Source: Armatimonadota bacterium (GTDB lineage: Bacteria; Armatimonadota; Chthonomonadetes; Chthonomonadales; JAMCWF01). From it: a DNA stretch of 36,317 nt. A model generated the notes under the pieces. The model was not told where the DNA came from and did not search any database. It saw only the letters and a program-made list of their open reading frames with translations. Below, piece after piece: positions 28,297-36,317 of the stretch; position 1 is the stretch's first letter, and each line of letters begins with the position of its first letter. Both the position numbers and the translations under genes were made by a program. The DNA lies in NCBI GenBank assembly GCA_023481295.1, contig JAMCWF010000035.1, positions 14,582 through 50,898 on the forward strand, given 5' to 3'.

Positions 28297-28949
28297 TGTT
28301 TAGCATCTCCCTTTGTCTCCGCAAGTAGAGCGCATCCGGGTGAGACATCCCCGGCCGCTGGCTCCTGGGTTTAATGCATTCGCATTGTAAGCTCCTTACA
28401 CAGTGAATGCTCCTTAGGCCCTACTGCCCTTAAGAGATTCTTATGTGGAGCGGTGTTTTGGGAGACTTTGAAGGTGTCGCATCGCGATGGAATGATGGTA
28501 CAATCCAATCCGCAATCCAGCAATGACGATCGCTAATCCCCTTTCCTTGATGCCATTGGAGAGTCGGCTGCTTCTCCGTGTAAGTTTTGCCATGAATCCA
28601 CGCCATCTTCACATATGATTTGACAGTTGAAAGACTCGTTTTGAGACGGAAAAGGCGCTGCCCGTTACATTGCCGGTTTTATCCTTGAACCGATTATTCG
28701 CCCTGATGAAACGGGGCGGCGCTGCCAGAATATGCTTCGTGAGCGTACGATCAGTGCGGATGTACCAAAAGGGGTCGCCTCCTGGTCGTATCGGCTCCCG
28801 GTCCGCCGTGCAATGAGAGCCCATCCTTGTTGCGCGGCGGGTCGTTTTTGTTCCTCATATTGCAGCGAATCTTCCCGCTTGCAGGATTTTCAATTTGAGC
28901 CGGCCAATTACATCCCGAATCTAGGCCAAATCTCCAAGCACACTACTGT

Positions 28950-30128
28950 ATGAAAACACAATTCACCGCTCAGTGCCGGAAGTTCATTCGATCATTGCCG
29001 CTTTTGTGTGAGACTTTGCTACTGCCGGTCTTCCTTACGGTGGCCGTCGCGCCGGCCCGGGCTGCAGTTGCAAAGCATGCCGTTAGCCGCCCGAGCGATG
29101 TGCTGGTGGTCGCCAACATAAACAGTCGTATCTCGATGGAAATTGCAAACGATTACATGCATGCCCACCGCATTGATCCAAAGTACCGCTGCCTTGTGTT
29201 GGCTCCCGATACGGAGCAGATTTCTTACGCCGAGTATCAGGATGCCATTGAAAAGCCGATCCAACGATTTTTACAAGAGAGACATCTCAGCCGCCAAATT
29301 GATTACATCGTGCTGACCAAGGGGGTGCCATTAATCGTACATCAGGGGAGCCGAGATACCTGGTCAGTTGACAGTCTGCTTACGGTGATGGATATCCAGG
29401 GTCTGACGGGCAAGCAGGATAACCCCTATTTCGGGGCTGACCGGCCCTTCAGTCACCGGCGCTATTCGATCTACCTGGTGACCCGTCTGGATGGATACAC
29501 GCTGGCCGATGTGAACGCATTGATCCGGCATGCGGTTGAACCGCATTCTGAGAGCGGGTTGTTCGTGCTCGATGTGGATCCCGGAAGAAACTGGGGCGGC
29601 TACAAAGATATCAACGATGAGATGATATCAGCCGCTCATCACCTGAAAGGAATGGGTTTGCCGGTCATGCTGGATAAAACCGGCCATTTCCTGGGTGGGA
29701 TAAAAAATATTATCGGGTACTACTCGTGGGGCAGCAACGACTATCATTTCAGCGAGAAGGCCTTCTTAAGTCTGCGATTTATGCCCGGCGCCATCGCGGA
29801 GACCGCCGTTTCGACCAGCGCCAGGACCTTTCAAAAAACCTCGGGCGGCCAGTCACTGATCGCCGACCTCATCCACGACGGTGTTACCGGTGTCAAGGGT
29901 TATGTATCGGAGCCGTATGTGGATGCCCTATGCCACGCCGATCTCTTGTTTGAGCGCTACGCGGAGGGATTTAACCTGGCCGAGAGCTTTTATATCGCCT
30001 CACCCTATCTCCATTGGAAGGATGTGGTGGTCGGCGATCCGTTATGCCGCGTTTATCCATTCCATAACAAAACGCCGGGAAAGGGAGGGCGCAAAGATCG
30101 AAAGGAGCAAAAAAAGAGCGCAAATTAA
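28950..30128 (+). CDS. TIGR03790 family protein
   Basis: 'DVLVVANINSRISMEIANDYMHAHRIDPKYRCLVLAPDTEQISYAEYQDAIEKPIQRFL', 'IDYIVLTKGVPLIV', 'IIGYYSWGSND', 'GAIAETAVSTSARTF', 'HWKDVVVGDPLCRVY'. Confidence 0.75.
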   Translation: MKTQFTAQCRKFIRSLPLLCETLLLPVFLTVAVAPARAAVAKHAVSRPSDVLVVANINSRISMEIANDYMHAHRIDPKYRCLVLAPDTEQISYAEYQDAIEKPIQRFLQERHLSRQIDYIVLTKGVPLIVHQGSRDTWSVDSLLTVMDIQGLTGKQDNPYFGADRPFSHRRYSIYLVTRLDGYTLADVNALIRHAVEPHSESGLFVLDVDPGRNWGGYKDINDEMISAAHHLKGMGLPVMLDKTGHFLGGIKNIIGYYSWGSNDYHFSEKAFLSLRFMPGAIAETAVSTSARTFQKTSGGQSLIADLIHDGVTGVKGYVSEPYVDALCHADLLFERYAEGFNLAESFYIASPYLHWKDVVVGDPLCRVYPFHNKTPGKGGRKDRKEQKKSAN

Positions 30129-30148
30129 ATAGGCGACTGGCTGAACAT

Positions 30149-33100
30149 TTAATCGAGTGATTTCGGCGGCGGCGCATAACCGCGGCGGATCGTGTTTTCG
30201 GTAACGACACGCATCACCATAAAATGTTTCAAGTAATCTGGGCCTCCCGCCTTGCTGCCAGTGCCAGAGAATTTGTACCCGCCGAACGGTTGCCGGCCAA
30301 CCAGGGCGCCGGTGATTTTTCGATTGATGTAAAGGTTTCCAACTTTAAAATTTCGCCGCACAAAATCTATATGAGAAGGGCTTCGGGAATAGATGCCCCC
30401 AGTCAAGGCGTAAGCGCTTTGATTGGCGATCCGAACCGCAGTCTCGAGATCTTTCGCCGGTATCACACACAAAACCGGCCCGAATATTTCTTCCTGAGCG
30501 ATGGACGAGCTCGGGTCAACATCGCGGAAGATGACCGGGCCGACATAGTATCCCTCGTCCATATTTGTAGCAGGAACCTCGATCGCGATCGCAGCCTCTT
30601 TCTTTCCTCGATCTATCGCTTCGAGGATGCGATCCCTTGCCACTTCATCAATCACCGGCCCAGTCCGGTAGTAAGGGTCATCGGCGGGGCCTATTGGGAG
30701 GGTTTTCGTTGCTTCTGCTAATCGCTTCAAGAATGGTTCGTAGACCGATCCCACGCATATCACTCGGGAGCATGCTGAGCATTTTTGGCCTTGATAGCCA
30801 AATGCCGAGTCAACCACCCCACTGACCACCTCATCCAGGTCGGCGTCGGAATCGATGATGGTTGCGTTTTTCCCACCCATTTCGGCGATCACGTGCTTTA
30901 GCACATTCTGCCCTTCGTGAACGAGAGATGCCCGTTGATAGATTCTTTCCCCGGTCTTACGCGAGCCGGTGAAGGCTACCATAGCGATATTTGGATGATC
31001 CACCAGGTAATCGCCGATCACCGCGTTCCGCCCGGCGACAAAGTTTAAAACGCCGGCGGGCAAGCCTGCCGCACCCATAATTTGGGCAAATAGGGCCCCG
31101 ATCACCGGCGTTTGCGGGGCGGGCTTCAGCACCACCGTATTTCCGGTAACCAGCGCGGCCGATGTCATGCTGGTGAGGATGGCCAGCGGGAAATTCCAGG
31201 GCGGAATTACCGAAACGACTCCACGAGGCTCGTAGACTATTCGGTTGTCTTCGCCGGGCAAGCTCTCGACTGTCTCAGACGTCTCCATATTCAGCATTTG
31301 TTGCGAATAGTACTCCAAATAGTCAATACTTTCGGTGACATCGGCGTCGGCCTCGCGCCACTGTTTTCCCGCCTCGAACACCTCCCAGGCGGACAATTCA
31401 TCGCGGCGCGTTCGGATCAGTTCGGCGGCACGATGCAAAATTTCCGTTCTTTTAATTGCTTCGGTTTCACGCCAGGATTTGAGGGCAACGGTTGCCGACT
31501 GAATTGCCTGCTCGATATGGGAGGTACCAGCGGCGGCCACCCGCCCAACCACCGCCTTATTGTGGGAAGGATCGAGCGAGACCAGCCAGTCATCGGTATA
31601 AACGGGCTGATCGGCGATATAGAGTGGGTAATCTTGACCCAGTAGGCCACGGACTCGTTCAATTGCGTTTAAGAAAGCATTTCTTAGGTCAGGCTGAGAA
31701 AAATCGCGATCCGGCTCATTCGAAAAGTGTGCGGATTGGTTCTCAGGTTCAATTGACATGGTTTCGGATGACGGTCGCTCCGGTGGCGCCAGCACCTCTT
31801 CGGCGGAGCGGTCTTCAACCCAGCGAAGCCGCACCATCGAGGAGTTACTTGCATTTTCAAGCAATCGGCGGACCAGGTAGGCCATACCGGGGATGAGTTC
31901 GCCATAAGGAGTGTAGACACGCAGCCTCCATCCCATATCGGCTATGGCCCGTTTAACCGGATCGGCCATTCCGTAGAGCATTTGAAATTCGACTGCGTTC
32001 TCGGGCAACCCAAGCCGCTGCTGTATCGCCATCGCCAGTGCGATGCTGCGAATATTGTGAGTGGCTACTGCGGTTCGCACGTTCGGGTAGGCATCCAGCA
32101 ACATAAGCAAACAGGTTTCATAGGATCGGTCGGTTTCCCACTTTTCAGTAAAGACAGGTATCGGCCAGTGCCGCTGACGGGCGATAGTGGTCTCATAATC
32201 CCAATAAGCGCCGCGCACCAAACGAACCGTGATGGGAGCGCTGCGGTTCTTTGCCCACTGGATCAAGTCATTTAAATCACTGACCGTCTCTTTTAGATAG
32301 GCCTGAATGGCAATGCCGCAATCTTTCCATTTTTGGAACTCGGCCTCCGCCAAGATGTCACGAAAGATACGAAGAGTCATACTTTTGAGCTCGAATTGCT
32401 CCATATCAATGTTCACCGCCGCCTGGCGATCCACCGCTTGATGCAGAATTGGGCGCAAACGCCGGCGAACTGCTTCGCTGCTTTCCGACGGCGCAATGGG
32501 ATCAATCAATGGATGTAAAGAGGACAGCTTAACCGAGATATTGGTGCGAGGGAGTGGGTCACCGTCGACCTCATCCAGTAGCGGATTCGGTTTCCAGTGG
32601 TCGGTTTCATTTACCAGATTGTGGAGCAGATTGAGATATTGCTGCTCGTAAGCGGTGGCTTCTTCATCGCTGACGGTGGCCTCCCCCAAGATATCAACCG
32701 TAGCGGCGTACCGATTTTTCCTCAATTCACGTGTGGAGGATATGACCTCCGATATGGATTCACCGGCGATAAATCGGCGCGCCAGATGCACGATATTAGC
32801 CCTGACTATCGTAGCGGCAGCCTTTGACGCCAGCGGGTTGCTAGAAGCGACGCCCAATCCGACCCGGCCGACATCAGGAATGGGAAGTTTCGGTTGCAGG
32901 AGGTATTCTCGGATATGGGTTGCTATTTCTTCGGGCGAGCGAAGGGCTGGAACCACATCAATAAAGCGAAGAAGCTGAGTTTTGAGCTGCTCATCTCGGG
33001 TAACCCAATCCATAACCATCTGGTTGAAACGATTGACGCGCCCCGATGTAGAAGCGATTTTCGAGGATATTTCAAGAATGCGGCGACCAAAACGTTGGGT

Positions 33101-33154
33101 ACCACGCTCAATGCCTTCATCCGTCAGCGCAAATGTCATCAAAGGACCTCTCAA
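30149..33154 (-). CDS. putA: Fused proline dehydrogenase / delta-1-pyrroline-5-carboxylate dehydrogenase
   Basis: PRODH barrel 'VNIDMEQFELKSMTLRIFRDIL...VRLVRGAYWDYET', 'EFQMLYGMADPVKRAI'; ALDH domain 'PWNFPLAILTSMTSAALVTGNTVVLKPAPQTP', 'VAFTGSRKTGERI', 'AEMGGKNATIIDSDADLDEVVSGVVDSAFGYQGQKCSACSRVI'. Confidence 0.92.
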   Translation of the reverse strand: MRGPLMTFALTDEGIERGTQRFGRRILEISSKIASTSGRVNRFNQMVMDWVTRDEQLKTQLLRFIDVVPALRSPEEIATHIREYLLQPKLPIPDVGRVGLGVASSNPLASKAAATIVRANIVHLARRFIAGESISEVISSTRELRKNRYAATVDILGEATVSDEEATAYEQQYLNLLHNLVNETDHWKPNPLLDEVDGDPLPRTNISVKLSSLHPLIDPIAPSESSEAVRRRLRPILHQAVDRQAAVNIDMEQFELKSMTLRIFRDILAEAEFQKWKDCGIAIQAYLKETVSDLNDLIQWAKNRSAPITVRLVRGAYWDYETTIARQRHWPIPVFTEKWETDRSYETCLLMLLDAYPNVRTAVATHNIRSIALAMAIQQRLGLPENAVEFQMLYGMADPVKRAIADMGWRLRVYTPYGELIPGMAYLVRRLLENASNSSMVRLRWVEDRSAEEVLAPPERPSSETMSIEPENQSAHFSNEPDRDFSQPDLRNAFLNAIERVRGLLGQDYPLYIADQPVYTDDWLVSLDPSHNKAVVGRVAAAGTSHIEQAIQSATVALKSWRETEAIKRTEILHRAAELIRTRRDELSAWEVFEAGKQWREADADVTESIDYLEYYSQQMLNMETSETVESLPGEDNRIVYEPRGVVSVIPPWNFPLAILTSMTSAALVTGNTVVLKPAPQTPVIGALFAQIMGAAGLPAGVLNFVAGRNAVIGDYLVDHPNIAMVAFTGSRKTGERIYQRASLVHEGQNVLKHVIAEMGGKNATIIDSDADLDEVVSGVVDSAFGYQGQKCSACSRVICVGSVYEPFLKRLAEATKTLPIGPADDPYYRTGPVIDEVARDRILEAIDRGKKEAAIAIEVPATNMDEGYYVGPVIFRDVDPSSSIAQEEIFGPVLCVIPAKDLETAVRIANQSAYALTGGIYSRSPSHIDFVRRNFKVGNLYINRKITGALVGRQPFGGYKFSGTGSKAGGPDYLKHFMVMRVVTENTIRRGYAPPPKSLD

Positions 33155-33259
33155 CGATCGGTTTATTTTACGACTATATAATGATACGGATTACCAATTC
33201 ATTGGTTTCCAGACACCGGTGCTCCGAAACGAGGCTGGTTAATGGTGGCATATCATTCT

Positions 33260-34231
33260 TCATGTGAAAGCTCGGTTGATAAGAAATTTGTAAAGAAATT
33301 TTATCGCTTTTTTGTCGGAGTAGCGAATCTCTTGGCCCGGATAGACATCCAGATCGAGGTTGGCGGCCGAATCTAGGCTTGCGTATATGGTGCCTACCGA
33401 CTTAAATGAGGATAGTACCTCGTCCAGCGGTAGCTCGAATGAGGACTGCGGCGTTTCAATCAAGAGGGGACGGGGCGCGATAAGGCCGGCGATGTCGGCC
33501 GGGTCGGCGTAAAGGAAGAGACCGGGTACAGTATCGCATACACAACGTTTTTCAGAGTTCAGGTGACCGGCGGGTGAGGTGAGCGCGCCGTTTGCGATGG
33601 TAACCATTATTCGGGTGTCGAAGCCAGCCAAAAAGAGTGCGATATCCCCGCCGAGCTCCCACCCGATCACGCCGATCTGATCGGAAACGACATCGGAGCG
33701 GCTTAAGAGGTAGTCAACCGCACATTGTGCATCGAAAAGCCGCAATCCAGTTAAATTCATGCCCAACTGGCCCAGCAACTGGAACTCTTGAGAACAGGTT
33801 ACGGTGCCAGATTGGCCGGATAGCGAGCGTTTATCGAATCCACGCTGCATCGGAGCGATAACCAGATAGCCGTAGCTTGCAAATGTGGCGGCAACATTTA
33901 ATGAAGCCTTGTGTCCGTGTAAAAACAGCAGGGCGGGGTAGGGGGGATAGCCACTTTTAGGGCGATAAAGGTTGACCGGCATTCTGACCATGGCTTCGGT
34001 GGATATCAGTATCCGCTCGAAAAAAACGGCGGCCCACTCCTCCTGATGCACCGTTTGAGGTGCGAGCGGTACCACCTCTACCTGCTCCATGGTGAGCAAC
34101 TTTTTCAAGACGAAGGTCAGCTCATCCCGCCAGTTTGCCCACTGACTGCGCCCCCATGCCTTGTAGGAGTGGCTGGGCTGAAGTTGAGAGAGGGCGGACT
34201 CGTAGTATTGGCGTGAAGTTTGTTCGAGCAT
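33260..34231 (-). CDS. Alpha/beta-hydrolase fold protein of acetylxylan-esterase/Abhydrolase_7-like type, likely catalytically altered
   Basis: 'YPALLFLHGHKASLNVAATFASYGYLVIAPMQRGFDKRS', 'VIGWELGGDIALFLAGFDTRI', 'DIAGLIAPRPLLIETPQSS', 'LDVYPGQEI'. Confidence 0.72.
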   Translation of the reverse strand: MLEQTSRQYYESALSQLQPSHSYKAWGRSQWANWRDELTFVLKKLLTMEQVEVVPLAPQTVHQEEWAAVFFERILISTEAMVRMPVNLYRPKSGYPPYPALLFLHGHKASLNVAATFASYGYLVIAPMQRGFDKRSLSGQSGTVTCSQEFQLLGQLGMNLTGLRLFDAQCAVDYLLSRSDVVSDQIGVIGWELGGDIALFLAGFDTRIMVTIANGALTSPAGHLNSEKRCVCDTVPGLFLYADPADIAGLIAPRPLLIETPQSSFELPLDEVLSSFKSVGTIYASLDSAANLDLDVYPGQEIRYSDKKAIKFLYKFLINRAFT

Positions 34232-34309
34232 GAAAAGATATTACCACCAGAGCGGTGCCTCGTGGTATCTACTTCAATTATTAACCCGGCAGATAAATAT
34301 CCCGAATTT

Positions 34310-34370
34310 GTCATTCCCGCGAAAGCGGGAATCCAGACGGCTCTGGATGCCGGATCAAGTCTGGCATGAC
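34310..34370. repeat. REP/dRS3-like intergenic repeat (copy 2)
   Basis: GTCATTCCCGCGAAAGCGGGAATCCAG...CCGGATCAAGTCTGGCATGAC; shares an 18-mer with copy 1 in opposite orientation. Confidence 0.75.
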
Positions 34371-34393
34371 GGTATTTAATCGCCGGATTAATA

Positions 34394-35407
34394 TTATGGA
34401 CCGTAGAGGTTAGAGATCACCGCATCGAGCTGAGATGACGAGATCACAAAGCCGGTGGTGCTGGGTGAAACGGTCATAATGGCCAGTACTTCGGCCGGAG
34501 ATAGGCCGCTTCCCGATAGAGTGCTCATTTTCCCAAGCTCACGCCGGATTGCAACCGAGCCGCCCATGATGCCGGATTGATGGACTCCCATAATCCCAGC
34601 CATCATCATCGCACTTTTCAATGCGGCCGGAGTAATGATGGTGTGATTGAGCTGGGCTTTTGCCAACCGATTGACGGTTGTATCGGAAACCGATACCGTC
34701 CAACCATGATTGACATGCCCATACGCGATGATACACTGCATACTCACCACCAGGTCTGATAGTGGCTGCTGTGGTTGAGCCATGTCTCCAACCGCGTCGT
34801 TGGCGGTGTCGGTAATCAATTGAGCGGCGTGCGTATCGAGGTGGTGTGAGTTATGAATATCATCGTTTTCTTCCGATTCACTCTCCGTTTCACTGCTGGC
34901 AGTGTTCAACAGGCGGCTCTCCAAATTCGGCGAGGTGATCGAACTCGATATACCCGAGGCCTGTTCCAGTTGTACCGCACGGGCCACTACTGAGGACCGT
35001 GCATCAACGGTTCCGGTATTGAGCGGCTGGCCGCCAACCAGAGTGGGGTTCACCGGCATCGGGGCCAGCATTCGATAGCCGTTCGTGCCGATGGTTTGGA
35101 CGATGACGATTAAGCTGGGGTCAAAGGATATTGGCGGCGTCTGAAACCGGCCCTGGCCGTTCGTGACCACCGGTGTCGGGAGCAGGTTGGTGCTGGAATT
35201 GGCCAGCGTAACTTGGACGGTGGCGTTTGCAGCCGGCTGATTGCCGGGCAACACCGCTTGGCCGGTTATCGGAACCGCACGGCCGATCGGGATACTTCCA
35301 CCGGTGATGCTCAACGGAGCATCGGCACCGCACCCGGTGAGGGCGAAAAATAACAGAAGGGATCGGCACAATTTGGGGATGCGTGATCTGCGTATCAAGG
35401 TATCCAT
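34394..35407 (-). CDS. Hypothetical lipoprotein
   Basis: Lipobox 'LLLFFALTGCG'; N-terminal Ig/carboxypeptidase-regulatory-like 'ITGQAVLPGNQPAANATVQVTLANSS'. TGATG overlap with the upstream gene supports the ATG at 35407 over 35449. Confidence 0.65.
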   Translation of the reverse strand: MDTLIRRSRIPKLCRSLLLFFALTGCGADAPLSITGGSIPIGRAVPITGQAVLPGNQPAANATVQVTLANSSTNLLPTPVVTNGQGRFQTPPISFDPSLIVIVQTIGTNGYRMLAPMPVNPTLVGGQPLNTGTVDARSSVVARAVQLEQASGISSSITSPNLESRLLNTASSETESESEENDDIHNSHHLDTHAAQLITDTANDAVGDMAQPQQPLSDLVVSMQCIIAYGHVNHGWTVSVSDTTVNRLAKAQLNHTIITPAALKSAMMMAGIMGVHQSGIMGGSVAIRRELGKMSTLSGSGLSPAEVLAIMTVSPSTTGFVISSSQLDAVISNLYGP

Positions 35408-36317
35408 CAGTCCTTTGAATGCGAAATAATAGAGAGCAGGGGAGACCAATTGCTCTTGAGTGCGATCGCTTCCGCCTCGTCAGCCTGATTGGAATCCAAA
35501 AGGGCGGTTATTAACCGGCGATAGTAGCTATATTTTGTCTCTTCTTCCAATGAAGCATCCATCAATCCGGCCTGTCTTAGCTTTGATCGCAAATTCTCCA
35601 TAATATTTACCGCTTGCCTAAAGTGTTCCAATGCCCGTTCCAGGTCCCAATCACCAATCGCGTTACCGATTGCGGTGTGGGCCATCGCTTCCAGCTCCGG
35701 CATTTCGAGCTCTTGGGCAAGCCGAAGCGACCGTTCAGCCAGTCGGTGCGCGTCCTCCGGTCGACCGTTTGCTCTAGGAATATCCGACAGAACGCATAGT
35801 GCCTCCGCTTCAAGGTGGCGGGCGCCGATATTTTCGGCGCTGGTGAGGCCCGCTTCCCCCTCGGCAATCGCTTCCGAATGGCGTTTTGACTTTACGAGCA
35901 AGGTTGTTCTGGCGATCTGGACGGCCGCCAGCAGCGGTACCGCCTTTAACTCCGAGGCCAGCGTGCGCGCTTTATCAAGGTAGTAGAGGCACTCTCCCGC
36001 GTCCTCCTGCGCGCCTTGCAGCCGCCCCAATTGCCAGTAAGCGATCAACTGGCCTATTTTGTTATTGGTTTGCAAGGCTGATTTCAAAGCCTCGACTCCT
36101 TCCTGTTTCGCCTTATCAACCCCTTCGGTGAGCGATAGGACAGGGAGGAGCCAGGCGCGCATCGAGCTGTCTCGTGCTCGATCCCCCGCGAAATGGCAGA
36201 TATCAATGGCGCGTCGGGAATGATAAACGCTTTTATCCCAACTGCCAAGGTGGTATTCCGCTGTGGCCTGATTTGCTTCCGCCTCGATAAGCTGATCATT
36301 GAGACCAATCTGGTACG
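35407..36317 (-). CDS. TPR-repeat protein, 5' end outside the window
   Basis: Repeats such as 'ARHLEAEALCVLSDIPRANGRPEDAHRLAERSLRLAQELEMPELEAMAHTAIGNAIGDWDLERALEHFRQAV'. The frame stays open past the internal ATG at 36162 to the window end ('YHLGSWDKSVYHSRRAIDICHFAGDRARDSSM'). Confidence 0.8.
   Translation of the reverse strand, partial: YQIGLNDQLIEAEANQATAEYHLGSWDKSVYHSRRAIDICHFAGDRARDSSMRAWLLPVLSLTEGVDKAKQEGVEALKSALQTNNKIGQLIAYWQLGRLQGAQEDAGECLYYLDKARTLASELKAVPLLAAVQIARTTLLVKSKRHSEAIAEGEAGLTSAENIGARHLEAEALCVLSDIPRANGRPEDAHRLAERSLRLAQELEMPELEAMAHTAIGNAIGDWDLERALEHFRQAVNIMENLRSKLRQAGLMDASLEEETKYSYYRRLITALLDSNQADEAEAIALKSNWSPLLSIISHSKD

Noticed and set aside
31112-31896. Long plus-strand ORFs antisense to putA (31112-31645, 31492-31896)
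   Set aside because: Shadow ORFs opposite the conserved ALDH/PRODH coding frame.

Overview
The window reads as a bacterial chromosome segment dense in CDSs. I suspect an Armatimonadota-like or similar lineage, but this is not proven. Most of it is housekeeping or carbohydrate metabolism: a sedolisin-like S53 peptidase, DUF2961/GH172, GH36 alpha-galactosidase, two clan GH-A-like glycosidases, LL-DAP aminotransferase, HflX, CE4 polysaccharide deacetylase, DnaG-RpoD, an AcuC/HDAC-like deacetylase, GH130, MDR dehydrogenase, a TIGR03790-like protein, fused PRODH/P5CDH, and a TPR protein truncated by the window edge. The most interesting part is a comparatively AT-rich stretch at about 7.0-11.2 kb that looks like an undescribed graspetide (omega-ester RiPP) locus. 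It contains a strong sigma70-type promoter (7036-7064), a stand-alone LuxR-type HTH gene, a 20-bp perfect palindrome, a 70-aa candidate precursor peptide (7548-7760), two perfect-stem hairpins, a membrane-anchored protein, an MvdC/MvdD/TgmB-like ATP-grasp ligase (8470-9552) and a DUF2079 polytopic membrane protein. Secondary observations are an alpha/beta-hydrolase whose catalytic Ser and His both appear substituted, a GH172-like protein with an altered active-site motif, an in-frame 39-codon open extension after the amber stop of a glycosidase, an MPG-rich insertion in a secreted protein, and dispersed REP-like repeats. All family calls come from motif recognition by eye; no searches were run.
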